DNA of 13,631 nucleotides from Deltaproteobacteria bacterium (GCA_026388365.1 JAPLJW010000308.1:1-13631), one strand, 5' to 3'. Numbered from the stretch's first letter, positions 1-7,237 are shown. Notes: generated from the letters alone by a model not told the origin. Program-made: numbers and translations.

Positions 1-816
1 AACGCCCCCGCCGGTCATGCCTCCATCGAACTGGGGTTTCGCGGGGTGAACACGACGGTCAACCATCAGGCCGTCTCCGCCGAGACGGCCATCGCCTACG
101 CCGCCATGGAGATCCGGCGCGGCACGGCAGACGTGATCCTGGCCGGCGGCGCGGACATCCTGTCCCTTTTCTTCTACGAGGCCCTCGGCCGGTTCCGCGC
201 CCTTTCTCCGGCGGCCGGCGGCGCGGAGGGCGCCCGGCCCTTCGATCTTTCCCGCAATGGGCCTGTCATCGGGGAGGGGTGCGGGATTGTCTGCCTGGAG
301 GCCGGGGAACTCGCCCGGGAGCGCGGGGCGGCGCCCTATGCCGAAGTGGCGGGGTGGGGTCTGGCTTCCTCTCCGTCGCCGCCGACGGGGTGGCCCGACA
401 ATCCGAAAGGTTTTATGCTATCCCTGGAGCGCGCCCTCCGGATGGCGGGCGCGGCGCCGCCGGAGATCGACTGCATCCAGGCGGCGGGCAACGGCGGCCG
501 CGAGCCCGACGCCCTGGAGGCGAAGACGTATGAACGCATCTTCGGCGGGGTCGCAGCCGGACCGCTGATCACATCGATCAAGGGGGCGACGGGGGAGATT
601 TTCTCCTCCGGCGGGATCCGGGCCGCCGCCCTGGCCCTAACGATCCGAGAAGGGGTTGTTCCGCCCATCGCGGGCCTGACGACGCCAATGTGTTCCCTCC
701 CTTTTGTCATCGGCGAGGCCCGTTGCCGGTCCGTGAGGAAGGCGCTTCTGAGCGGGATCTCTTTCGGCGGCACGTATGCCTGCCTGGTGTTCGAGAAGGA
801 TACGACAGAATCTTGA
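1..816 (+). CDS. Beta-ketoacyl synthase-like protein lacking the catalytic triad (chain-length-factor type), 5' end outside window
   Basis: The reading frame is open from base 1, so the N-terminal part lies upstream; a GTG at 46 is internal, because homologous sequence (NAPAGHASIELGF) precedes it. About 271 residues are visible, covering the C-terminal two thirds of a FabF-like thiolase fold and ending in the usual FGGTxACLVFEK strand. Aligned by eye to FabF, the nucleophilic Cys is Ala (codon 70-72, in NHQAVSAE). The first His (NAHGTS in FabF) is Ala (codon 484-486, in IQAAGNGG), and the second His (TGH) is Glu (595-597, in KGATGE). The conserved Lys (580-582) remains. Such a protein should not condense acyl chains itself. 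In type II polyketide and aryl-polyene systems a dead ketosynthase subunit (KS-beta/CLF) pairs with an active one and sets chain length, and that is the likely role. The partner would lie upstream. Family membership is sure; the exact pathway is not. Confidence 0.85.
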   Translation, partial: NAPAGHASIELGFRGVNTTVNHQAVSAETAIAYAAMEIRRGTADVILAGGADILSLFFYEALGRFRALSPAAGGAEGARPFDLSRNGPVIGEGCGIVCLEAGELARERGAAPYAEVAGWGLASSPSPPTGWPDNPKGFMLSLERALRMAGAAPPEIDCIQAAGNGGREPDALEAKTYERIFGGVAAGPLITSIKGATGEIFSSGGIRAAALALTIREGVVPPIAGLTTPMCSLPFVIGEARCRSVRKALLSGISFGGTYACLVFEKDTTES

Positions 817-898
817 GATCATCGCATATCCCGGGTCTTCCTGGACGAAAAGGCCATTGTCCCATTTTAGGAACCGTCATGCCCTACAGCACAACCCT

Positions 899-1015
899 AT
901 GAAGATAAAGCCGAAGAAGCCATTGATGGCGAAAGAGAAGGGAATTCGCCTGTCCCTGGCGGGAGCGCAGAGCAAGCTACCCATATACATGAAAAACGAC
1001 AGGATATTGCTTCTG
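899..1015 (+). pseudogene. hipA: HipA-type toxin kinase fragment
   Basis: An in-frame stretch of about 39 codons reads KPLMAKEKGIRLSLAGAQ followed by SKLPIYMKNDRI. This strongly resembles the start of the kinase region of HipA proteins, where a (R/S)LSLAGAQxKLPV block precedes the GRI and TTHILKP segments. Nothing before it (817-898) or after it (to the stop at 1135) looks like HipA: the N-terminal domain, ATP-binding and catalytic segments are all missing, and no HipB antitoxin is visible. It is therefore a decayed scrap of a toxin-antitoxin locus. GC is lower than in the ketosynthase gene to the left. The rest of 817-1112 holds nothing I recognise. The match rests on about 25 residues read by eye. 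Confidence 0.5.
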
Positions 1016-1112
1016 GCTCATAAAATGGTTGGTAAGAGATTTACGGAGAAAACAAACATCAACCTGTATATCGGAAGAAACCGATCTCCTCGGTTCAAAC
1101 GGGATGGCCGTC

Positions 1113-1838
1113 ATGAAAATGAACAACTGGGTTAAGCTTATCCTGATTGCCGGGATCACCGTATCCGTTACCGCGGTCAGCATTGCTGAGGAGTGGGGAA
1201 CGGTCATGTATGCCCTTCCAAATACCCTTGTCCGGGAAAAGAGATCCATCAACTCAAGGATCAAAGGGCATCTTGGGAAGAAGCAGGCCGTCAAAGCAGA
1301 CTACCTTAAAGACGACTGGTATGCCGTGTTTTCGTTAATGGAAAAAGATAGAAATGAATCAAAAGCGCTTGGATATGTTTACAAAACGCGTTTGTATGCT
1401 GACACACCCAAATCAGCCGCAGCGACACCCGAACGCGAAAATAAACGGGAAAACGGTTCTAAAGCATCAAACCAGAACCTGAACATCGATGTTAAGAATA
1501 TCAGTTTTAACCTCAATAAAGATGGCAACGAATCGATCTTCATAGAATTTAACCGCTTTTATACGCCAGCGATATCTTCCATCGAGGGAAATGAACCCAG
1601 GATTGTTCTGGATATCGAAAATGTTTCTTCTTTCAAAGAGGAGTGGTCGGTTATCAAAGTAGAAGGCGAATTTATCAAACAAATCCTATCCAGTATGGAT
1701 TACAAAGCACGCAAGGCACGCATTGTCCTCGATTTGGTACCCTCCAAAGATTATTTTGTTCAACCTGTATTCGGCGAAAGAGAAAACATTTACTCTCTTC
1801 AAATATCGGCGGATAATAAAAAACAGGAGACACAATAG
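1113..1838 (+). CDS. Secreted SH3-like plus AMIN domain protein
   Basis: This is a 241-residue protein. The start at 1113 puts a Sec signal peptide at the N terminus (charged MKMNNWVK, hydrophobic to about residue 24, likely cleavage after AVSIA at residue 25); an upstream start at 1029 would bury it. Residues about 30-97 look like a bacterial SH3-type domain (LxKKQxVKADxLKDDWYAVF, then GYVYKTRL). Residues about 101-122 are a charged linker. Residues about 123-232 look like an AMIN domain, with EPRIVLDIEN, KQILSS and KARIVLDLVPSKDYFVQPVF. AMIN domains typically target envelope proteins to peptidoglycan or septa, so a periplasmic cell-wall-binding role is likely, without an enzymatic domain. 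GC is only 33-50% in the lines I counted, against over 60% in the flanking genes. The stop abuts the truncated end of the minus-strand pseudogene, which suggests a recombination junction. Confidence 0.7.
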   Translation: MKMNNWVKLILIAGITVSVTAVSIAEEWGTVMYALPNTLVREKRSINSRIKGHLGKKQAVKADYLKDDWYAVFSLMEKDRNESKALGYVYKTRLYADTPKSAAATPERENKRENGSKASNQNLNIDVKNISFNLNKDGNESIFIEFNRFYTPAISSIEGNEPRIVLDIENVSSFKEEWSVIKVEGEFIKQILSSMDYKARKARIVLDLVPSKDYFVQPVFGERENIYSLQISADNKKQETQ

Positions 1839-1841
1839 GCC

Positions 1842-2228
1842 TTGAAGGTGGCATCCACCGCCAGGCCGCAGCCGGAGGATAGATTCGCACCCTCGAGCAG
1901 CCGCTCGCGTGTGTCGATGTAGGCGCCGACGCGCGGTCCCCTGAAGGGGGCCGATCTCACCGATGCCCTTCAGGGCGTTCATCAGTTCGGCCAGGGCCTG
2001 ATCCTTGTTCTGGTCCGTGAAGGCCGGCTCCTTCAGCATGAAGTGGTATTCGAGCGTCTGGTCGGCTCGCGCGAACTTCGGGGCCAGCGCGGCCGCCGAT
2101 CCGACCGCGGGCAACGCTGTGGGCCCCGCCAACGGCTGCGCCGGCGGCGGCGGCAGCCGGGCGATGAGCATCGAAACCATCACCGCCAGCAGGTCCGCGA
2201 CAACGGGATGGGTCCTTCGCTACTTCAT
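1842..2228 (-). pseudogene. Broken secreted CYTH-like gene (early stop, frameshift, truncated)
   Basis: An AGGAGG at 2235-2240 precedes an ATG at 2226-2228, but codon 3 is TAG (2220-2222). The same frame then gives a signal-peptide-like stretch (VVADLLAVMVSMLIARL), a Pro/Ala segment, and APKFARADQTLEYHFMLKEP. This parallels APKLEDVDGREYKFLVDP of the intact secreted CYTH-like protein at 8994-9971. A C-run near 1938-1944 shifts the frame. In the other frame the match resumes as GAYIDTRERLLEGANLSSG and GLAVDATFK, parallel to KDYYDTSDQLLWNKGYLLRVTTRFK. Homology ends at about 1842, next to the stop of the low-GC SH3/AMIN gene, so roughly the last two thirds are gone. Early stop, frameshift and truncation together make this a dead paralogue. 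It lies beyond the terminator that follows the porin. Confidence 0.7.
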
Positions 2229-2259
2229 AGTGCACCTCCTGTGATAGCAAAGACAAATC

Positions 2260-2313
2260 CCGCACCCCTTCTGCCCGGAGGACTCCGGAGTCCGCCGGGC
2301 AGAAGGGGTGCGG
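2260..2313 (-). terminator. Long perfect hairpin downstream of the porin gene
   Basis: Bases 2260-2278 and 2295-2313 form a perfect 19-bp inverted repeat (CCGCACCCCTTCTGCCCGG and its complement). The interior, 2280-2293, is itself a perfect 14-base palindrome (GGACTCCGGAGTCC). The structure begins 6 bases after the porin stop. On the minus strand it is followed by GATTTGTCTTTGC, a weak T-rich tail. It is well placed to end the array transcript; the exceptional stem may also protect the mRNA 3' end. Confidence 0.7.
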
Positions 2314-2319
2314 TTCGGC

Positions 2320-3594
2320 TTAGAAGTTGTACCTAAGAGCGAGCGAGGTAACCGAAGGATCGTCACCGGCCACCGGCGTGTAGGTGTTATCACCCGCCTC
2401 GAACCGACCGCGGGCGTTGCGGTCGTTCATGATCTTCGCGTAATAGGCGTATAGCGTCGTGTGCTTGTCGAGCGGATATCCCGCCTCGACGCCGATCATC
2501 TTCAGGCCGTCGGCGGCGTTCGTGGCGGTTTCGCTCGACTCACCGTAGTTCGCCTTCAGGATTACCGGCCCCAGATTGTAGGTCGCCGCCGCCATCCAGT
2601 TGTTCGTCGTCTTGCCCAGGTCGTTGCCGAGCCGGCTCCACAGGAGGCCGAAGGTGAAGGGGTCCCACTTCACACCGGCCGAAAGCTTGATGCCGCTCAT
2701 TTCCTTGCTTGCGCCGTTGTAGTTCTTTGTGGCCTGGTAGGCCACGCCGGCGTTGAACATGCCGTTGTTCCACTCGAGCGACCCGGCATAGGCCGGTTTG
2801 CGTTCCGTGCCGGCGACGGGGTTGACCTCGTCGGTGCTGTAGGCGAAGCGGCCTTCGATGTCGAAGAACCGCGGGGTCTCGTACTGGATCGTGTTGTTGA
2901 ACCGCGTATGGAAGTTGGCCCAGGTGGCCCCTGCGGCGCGCGACGTTCCCTTGCCGTGGATGATGACCTCCATCGCCTCGTCGCTCCCGAACATCGGGGA
3001 TCCCACCCCTTCAAGATCCTTGAAGGGCGAATCGTGGCGGCCCGCCTTGATGGTCCCGAACAGCCGATGTCTCAGACCGATGTAACTTTCCCGGCTGGCC
3101 CAGGTGCCGCTGTTGGCGTTGTCGTCCGGGGCGATCCCGGTCTCGATCTGCAGGAGGCCCGTCAGGTTATCCCCGAGCTCCCGCGTCCCCTTGAAGCCGA
3201 TCCGGGACGCATAGTTGTTGAGGACGCCGCGGCTCGTCTTGCCGTCGTCATTATACTCGTACCCGAGGTCCACCCGGCCGTAGACCGTGATCCCGGTGCG
3301 GGCGCTCGTCGCCGGCGCCTCGCCAGTGGGCACGGCGGAGAAGTACTTCCGCCAGGAATTCACCTCGGTCCGCTGCACCGGGTCTTCCGCCGTTGCGGGC
3401 GCCTTCGCCGTGTCCTGAACCTTCTTGACCTGCGCCTTCAAGGCATCGATCTCTTTTTGCAGCGCTTCGATGCGCGGGAGCAGGTCGGCCTCGGACGCCG
3501 TTGCGGCAACCGGCAGCGCGGTCCCCCACAGGGCGACCGCCGCCAGGATCGCCAGCAGTTTCATGCAGAATGTGACACGTCTTCCCATTTTCAT
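2320..3594 (-). CDS. Outer-membrane porin with N-terminal coiled coil
   Basis: This is a 424-residue protein. A signal peptide covers about residues 1-34 (MKLLAILAAVALWGTALPVA, then ATA before SEAD). Residues about 36-62 are a heptad-rich coiled coil (LLPRIEALQKEIDALKAQV), then a linker to about 98. From residue 101 the sequence is a typical Gram-negative porin barrel: GITVYGRVDLGYEY, RIGFKGTRELGDNLTGLLQIE, ESYIGLRHRLFGTIKAGRHD, and alternating aromatic strands to the terminal Phe (SLALRYNF) recognised by the BAM machinery. The barrel resembles general trimeric porins (Porin_4 type); an N-terminal coiled coil is also known from anion-selective OprO/OprP porins. The start has a purine-rich ribosome site; ATGs at codons 3 and 11 are alternatives. 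It follows the anion transporter by 156 bases, so the pair may move the same solute across both membranes. Substrate is unknown. Confidence 0.9.
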   Translation of the reverse strand: MKMGRRVTFCMKLLAILAAVALWGTALPVAATASEADLLPRIEALQKEIDALKAQVKKVQDTAKAPATAEDPVQRTEVNSWRKYFSAVPTGEAPATSARTGITVYGRVDLGYEYNDDGKTSRGVLNNYASRIGFKGTRELGDNLTGLLQIETGIAPDDNANSGTWASRESYIGLRHRLFGTIKAGRHDSPFKDLEGVGSPMFGSDEAMEVIIHGKGTSRAAGATWANFHTRFNNTIQYETPRFFDIEGRFAYSTDEVNPVAGTERKPAYAGSLEWNNGMFNAGVAYQATKNYNGASKEMSGIKLSAGVKWDPFTFGLLWSRLGNDLGKTTNNWMAAATYNLGPVILKANYGESSETATNAADGLKMIGVEAGYPLDKHTTLYAYYAKIMNDRNARGRFEAGDNTYTPVAGDDPSVTSLALRYNF

Positions 3595-3683
3595 CTCTCT
3601 TCCTCCTCTCTGTTCATCTCATCGATACGGCACTGGCACTGATTTTCCCGTTTCTCCCGTCAGAGCATTGTGACCAGAAATCC

Positions 3684-3701
3684 AGCACCATCCCTGGTGC
3701 T
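3684..3701 (-). other. Small intercistronic hairpin between transporter and porin genes
   Basis: AGCACCA (3684-3690) and TGGTGCT (3695-3701) form a 7-bp stem with a 4-base loop in the 156-base gap between the transporter stop and the porin start. On the minus strand the following bases (GGATTTCTGG) lack a proper T-run. It is more likely an RNA processing or partial attenuation element than a full terminator, or it may have no role. Confidence 0.3.
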
Positions 3702-3750
3702 CTCAGCATGCCCTTCATCACCCCCCTTCGAGCCAGAACAGGGGATCCGG

Positions 3751-5325
3751 TCACCATAGCTTGCTGTTGAACCCCATGAGCGGCATGACATACTGGGTCC
3801 ACAGGGCCAGAAGCACCCAGATGATGACCAGTTGAGTCATCCCGAACTTGAAGGACTCCCACATCGTGTACTGGTTGCTCAGGTAACTGATGTTCGCCGG
3901 CTTGGAGTTGAAATAAAGGACGTACACTTGGTTGATCATGAAGGCCATGGGCAGGCAGAATCCGACAAGGTCCCACCCGAATTTCTTGGCGACGCTGATC
4001 ATGATGGGGAACATGATGATCGTCCGGGCCGTCTTGCTCTCGTTGATGAGCGTCGTGATGCCGAAGAAGCCGCTCAGCACAAGAAAGATCACAACCTTGG
4101 AGTGATCCGTGCCCCACGCCTTGAACGTCGCGTCCACGGCGAAGCCGACGATATTGGTGATGTCCACCATGCCGCCGATGACGTAGGCCCCCCAGCTGAA
4201 GATGAGCATGTGCCAGGGGATGTCTGCGTCATCCCATTTGATGACGCCCATCTTGGGCAGGCGGAGAATGGAGGGCAACAGCACCGCGCAGGCCCCCCCC
4301 ACTGCCACCACCTCGGCGCGGACGCCGTGCAGGCTCTCCGTGGCCCAGAGCGCCAGCACCGCGATAAAGACTATCGCTGCGCGGATCTCGGCGAACGATA
4401 TGGAACCGAGCTTGGCCATCTCGTCATGCAGGCGCTGCATCCCGCCTTGGATATGCGGCACGGCGTCCTCGCGGGAAATGGGCAGGAGGAAGCGGGTCCC
4501 CGTCCACCACGCGATCAGGCACTGGATCACGGCCAGCGGCAGGAGGGCCAGCAACCAGTCGCCGTAGGAGACCCGGGCGCCTGCCTTTTCGAGCATCTGT
4601 GCGGCCAGCAGGTTGGCCGCCGAGCCGGTGATGAAGGCGCTGGCGGAGACGTTGTTGAACAGCAGGTTCTGCAGGACCATGTTGCGGCCCACGTTGTTGC
4701 GCTTCTCCCCCCCGGTCGCGCCGTAGATGGCGGCGATCACCATGAAGACGGGGAGCAGGATGGCCGTCTTGGCCGATGTGGCGCTGATAAAGGCCCCCAG
4801 GATGACATTGAGGGCAAGGAAACTCAGGAAGATCAGGGAAAGGTTCTTCCCCATCTTCAGGACCATGAACAGCGACATGCGCTTGGCCAGGCCCGTCGCC
4901 ACGAGGGCGCTGGCCATGATGAAACTGCCGATGTTCAGGATCATCACCGGCTCTCCCATGTAGGCAAAGGCGGGCCTCATTTTCATGACGCCAATGAGGA
5001 TCGCCGCCACGATCGCGATGAGCGATGTCAGGTAGTTGGGGAGGGCCTCGCTGATCCAGAGGACAAGCGTGGCGAGAAAAAGCCCCAGCGCGGAATAGCA
5101 CATGTCCGGCGGCTTGACCTTGGTTTGCAGGTCGAACATCTCGATCGGGCCGCACCATTTCAGGTGAAAGTAGAGAAAGACGATCACCGCCAGGGGCACC
5201 CCCACGACCTTGAACATCTCCAGCCATCGCCCGGCTTTCATCTCCGGGAGCTTTTCCAGAGCGTAATTCTTCATGTCCAATGGATCGAAGGGAACGGCTT
5301 CCCCTACATCTTTACTTTTCGACAT
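3751..5325 (-). CDS. DASS/SLC13-type anion transporter
   Basis: This is a 524-residue polytopic inner-membrane protein with about 11-12 hydrophobic segments, close to the usual length of the family. Recognisable elements are LVLWISEALPNYLTSLIA (about 87-104), the first re-entrant hairpin region ending ATSAKTAILLP (182-192), FITGSAANLLAAQ (231-243), a central loop (about 283-315), and the second repeat motif INESKTARTIIMFP (427-440). In characterised Na+/dicarboxylate members both hairpins carry Ser-Asn-Thr. Here the first reads roughly Ala-Thr-Ser and the second Ser-Lys-Thr, so substrate or coupling ion may differ. Family substrates include C4-dicarboxylates, citrate, sulfate and, in eukaryotic relatives, phosphate; the sequence does not decide. 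The AGGAGG at 5331-5336, five bases from the ATG, fixes the start. It lies between the cytoplasmic CYTH-like gene and the porin, in the same direction. Confidence 0.85.
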   Translation of the reverse strand: MSKSKDVGEAVPFDPLDMKNYALEKLPEMKAGRWLEMFKVVGVPLAVIVFLYFHLKWCGPIEMFDLQTKVKPPDMCYSALGLFLATLVLWISEALPNYLTSLIAIVAAILIGVMKMRPAFAYMGEPVMILNIGSFIMASALVATGLAKRMSLFMVLKMGKNLSLIFLSFLALNVILGAFISATSAKTAILLPVFMVIAAIYGATGGEKRNNVGRNMVLQNLLFNNVSASAFITGSAANLLAAQMLEKAGARVSYGDWLLALLPLAVIQCLIAWWTGTRFLLPISREDAVPHIQGGMQRLHDEMAKLGSISFAEIRAAIVFIAVLALWATESLHGVRAEVVAVGGACAVLLPSILRLPKMGVIKWDDADIPWHMLIFSWGAYVIGGMVDITNIVGFAVDATFKAWGTDHSKVVIFLVLSGFFGITTLINESKTARTIIMFPIMISVAKKFGWDLVGFCLPMAFMINQVYVLYFNSKPANISYLSNQYTMWESFKFGMTQLVIIWVLLALWTQYVMPLMGFNSKLW

Positions 5326-5414
5326 GATGACCTCCTGTTAAGGCTGGTATAAGGGGTGGGAGCAACGACATCCTTTGGACTCTCACACATTCAAAAGAGC
5401 CTGGAAGCCCCGAC

Positions 5415-6053
5415 CTATTCCATCCCGACGACCCGCTTGGCCGCCTTGAGATAGTTGGTGTTCGGCATGGCAGCGATCCCCAGGGTCTCGACGACCTGGC
5501 GCATGCCGGCGTAATTTTCGCTCTCGCAGCAGGCGGACTCGACCATGGCCCCGTTGAGCCAGACCTGGGCAAATTCGCAGATGACACCCCCGACAGTGAA
5601 CCCATAGCGCATCTTCTCCACGCTCACCGGGACCAGATCCGGGTGTTTCCGGGCCATCGCGATGAACTCATCGATGCCGTAGGTTTCCTTTTCCAGAGGC
5701 ATTTCCACCTTGAGGTGCGCCAGGATGGCCGCCAGATCCTCCCGCTTCACGGGAAACTGGAACTTGCCGCGCGGCTGGAAAATCTCGTACCCCTCCGGGG
5801 TCTCCCCGACCTTGGTCTTGATGTCGAGCAGACCGTCGCGCACCTTCACATTCGCTTCGCTGGTCCGGGTGGAAAGAAAATAGGTTTCCGGCGGCATTCG
5901 GCGGGCCTTCTGCAGGAGGGCTCCGGCATCCCACATCTTCTGCTTCACGATGTCGACGACCCCCTGGCCGAACACGCGAAACTCGGCTCGGGGAACGATC
6001 TTTGTAGCTTCCTCAGTGGACGTGGCCGCATTTATGGTGTAGACATCCGGCAT
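5415..6053 (-). CDS. Divergent cytoplasmic CYTH-like (triphosphate tunnel) protein
   Basis: This is a 212-residue protein with no signal peptide. The start at 6053 (MPDVYT) is chosen because AAGGAG (6061-6066) lies seven bases upstream; the longer frame from 6074 would put the ribosome site inside the gene. The CYTH pattern is visible but worn: strand 1 is RAEFRVF (22-28, Glu24 and Arg26 where the family has ExExK), then TSEANVKVRDGLLDIKTK (64-81), a Lys/Arg-rich part KFQFPVKRE (97-105), EKMRYGFTVGGVICEFAQVWLNG (146-168) with the ExE-like CESE (176-179), and the C-terminal NYLKAAKRV typical of CYTH helices. An unusual insert (about 117-142) separates the halves. The family acts on triphosphate-bearing substrates using metal-binding Glu and phosphate-binding Lys/Arg; several of those are replaced here, so activity is uncertain. 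It sits 45 bases after the canonical short CYTH gene and is probably co-expressed with it. Confidence 0.6.
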   Translation of the reverse strand: MPDVYTINAATSTEEATKIVPRAEFRVFGQGVVDIVKQKMWDAGALLQKARRMPPETYFLSTRTSEANVKVRDGLLDIKTKVGETPEGYEIFQPRGKFQFPVKREDLAAILAHLKVEMPLEKETYGIDEFIAMARKHPDLVPVSVEKMRYGFTVGGVICEFAQVWLNGAMVESACCESENYAGMRQVVETLGIAAMPNTNYLKAAKRVVGME

Positions 6054-6098
6054 GGTCATTCTCCTTTCTTTCATGGCGCAATGCGGGGCGTTGGCGGA

Positions 6099-6563
6099 TC
6101 ACCATTTGGTGAAGGGGTGTTTGATCAGATTGGAGTTGAAGTAGCGGGGGTCTGCGGTCACCTCCTCGCCCACCCACGCCGGCTTCCCGAAGGCTTGCCC
6201 CTCGCTTTCCAGCTCCACCTCGGCCACGATGAGCCCGGCGTTTTCGCCGAAGAATTCGTCGACCTCCCATGTGAGGCCATCAAGCGGAACCTTGTAGCGT
6301 TTCTTCTCGATGATCGGTTTTTCGGCCAGGGCATCGAGCATCGCATTGCAGTCCGCAAGGGGGATCTCGTATTCGTACTCACTCCGGGTTGCGCCCACAG
6401 TCAGCCCCTTGATGGTCAGAAACGCCTTTTCATCGATCGTCCGGATACGGACGGTCCTTTCCTTGGCGCTGTTGAGGTACCCCTGACGATAGCTCGTTCC
6501 CTTGGCCAGACTCCTCCAGGCATCGCCCTTGATGAGAAACTTTCTTTCGATTTCCTTAGCCAT
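6099..6563 (-). CDS. Short CYTH-domain protein (probable inorganic triphosphatase)
   Basis: This is a 154-residue canonical short bacterial CYTH protein. The start is at MAKEIERKF, with AGGAGG at 6570-6575; the frame extends upstream to 6632 without homology. The signature ExExK is E4-I-E6-R-K8. Further tunnel residues appear in order: RTVRIR (36-41), FLTIKG (48-53), EYEYEIP (62-68), EKKRYKVP (86-93), WEVDEF (99-104) and AEVELESE (114-121). The C-terminal ADPRYFNSNL is typical of this branch. Characterised relatives such as the Nitrosomonas europaea enzyme hydrolyse inorganic tripolyphosphate with Mg or Mn; a similar cytoplasmic reaction is likely. All key acidic and basic positions seem present, unlike in its neighbours. 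It is cytoplasmic, preceded by the family II pyrophosphatase remnant and followed by the divergent CYTH-like gene. A broken near-copy of its 5' end lies at 9972-10091. Confidence 0.9.
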   Translation of the reverse strand: MAKEIERKFLIKGDAWRSLAKGTSYRQGYLNSAKERTVRIRTIDEKAFLTIKGLTVGATRSEYEYEIPLADCNAMLDALAEKPIIEKKRYKVPLDGLTWEVDEFFGENAGLIVAEVELESEGQAFGKPAWVGEEVTADPRYFNSNLIKHPFTKW

Positions 6564-6619
6564 GACATACCTCCTGTTTGACGCAACCCTCTCCCGACCG
6601 GCGCATCCCCGATGGCGGC

Positions 6620-7204
6620 CTATGAAAAACATCCGGAACGGTTCAAAGGCAGAATGGCCAAGCCCATGAACTTTCCGGACGCCATCTGGATCGACAAACC
6701 CGCGGCCGCTCGGAGTTGAGCTGGCGCGACACTAAATTTCTGTTGAGGGTATACAATTTTACTTGACAAGTTCTGAAAGGCCTTTTCCAGTCCCGGGATC
6801 ACCTGCTTCTTCCTGCTCATGAGGCCCGGGATCCAAATGGAACTGCCTTGGGGCTTCACGCCAAGAGCCGTTTCCACGATTCCGGCGTCATCGCAGACGA
6901 TCAGGAAGTCCGACCCCTCTCTCATGATATCGGTCAGCATCAGGAAAACACTGTGATAGCCCTCCGCTACCTTGAGTTCGCCCATGGCCTTGAGCAGATC
7001 ATCTTTCCTGGGGATAAGGAAGGCCAGGTTAACCACTTCAAGCTGGCCCACACCGACCTTTTTCCCGTTCATTATGAAGGTCTTGAAATCCCGCTGCAGC
7101 AGGTCCTTGCCCGACACGGTCTTGAGCTCGGCGTTCCCCGCCTCAAAGAGCTTCATGCCCAGAGCCTGGATATCCTCGACACCGGCATTTCCCGTTACAA
7201 ACAA
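6620..7204 (-). pseudogene. ppaC: Family II (Mn-dependent) pyrophosphatase remnant, DHHA2 domain only
   Basis: About 194 codons are open, from a TTG with no convincing ribosome site. Residues about 8-142 match the C-terminal DHHA2 domain of family II pyrophosphatases: DLLQRDFKTFIMNGKKVGVGQ, YHSVFLMLTDIMREGSDFL, and WIPGLMSRKKQVIP (124-137) with the substrate-binding SRKKQ. The N-terminal DHH domain, with the metal-binding His/Asp cluster that performs catalysis, is absent; the frame instead runs into a terminator hairpin and the stop of the upstream pyrophosphatase. After residue 142, where family members end, about 50 unrelated residues follow. Truncation at one end and a lost stop at the other indicate a non-functional leftover. 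If translated, it could not hydrolyse PPi by the known mechanism. The full enzyme needs about 310 residues. Confidence 0.7.
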
Positions 7205-7205
7205 C

Positions 7206-7228
7206 TCACGCCCGCTGAACGGGCGTGA
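7206..7228 (-). terminator. Hairpin terminator after the periplasmic pyrophosphatase gene
   Basis: TCACGCCCG (7206-7214) and CGGGCGTGA (7220-7228) form a perfect 9-bp GC-rich stem with a five-base loop. The stem begins 9 bases beyond the pyrophosphatase stop and is followed on the minus strand by GTTGTTTGTAAC, a modest T-rich run. It probably ends or attenuates transcripts of the first three intact genes, separating them from the cytoplasmic CYTH/transporter/porin part. Where the downstream genes are started from is not evident. Confidence 0.65.
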
Positions 7229-7237
7229 CCAAGGTGG

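Noticed and set aside
2461..3642. 393-codon plus-strand open frame opposite the porin
   Set aside because: Val/Arg/Gly/Asp-rich shadow without domains; the minus-strand porin has a signal peptide and a terminal Phe.
3832..5352. 506-codon plus-strand open frame opposite the anion transporter
   Set aside because: Composition is Asp/His/Arg/Gly-rich with no motifs, as expected from the antisense of a GC-rich membrane-protein gene. The minus-strand frame has clear family motifs and a ribosome site.
5643..6581. 312-codon plus-strand open frame opposite the two cytoplasmic CYTH genes
   Set aside because: It spans two real genes and their gap on the other strand; no recognisable motif.
7205..7237. 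Fusion of the DHHA2 fragment to the upstream pyrophosphatase by readthrough, since the frames agree
   Set aside because: The frames match, but the TAA is intact and a terminator hairpin lies between the two; accidental phase agreement is more likely than programmed readthrough.
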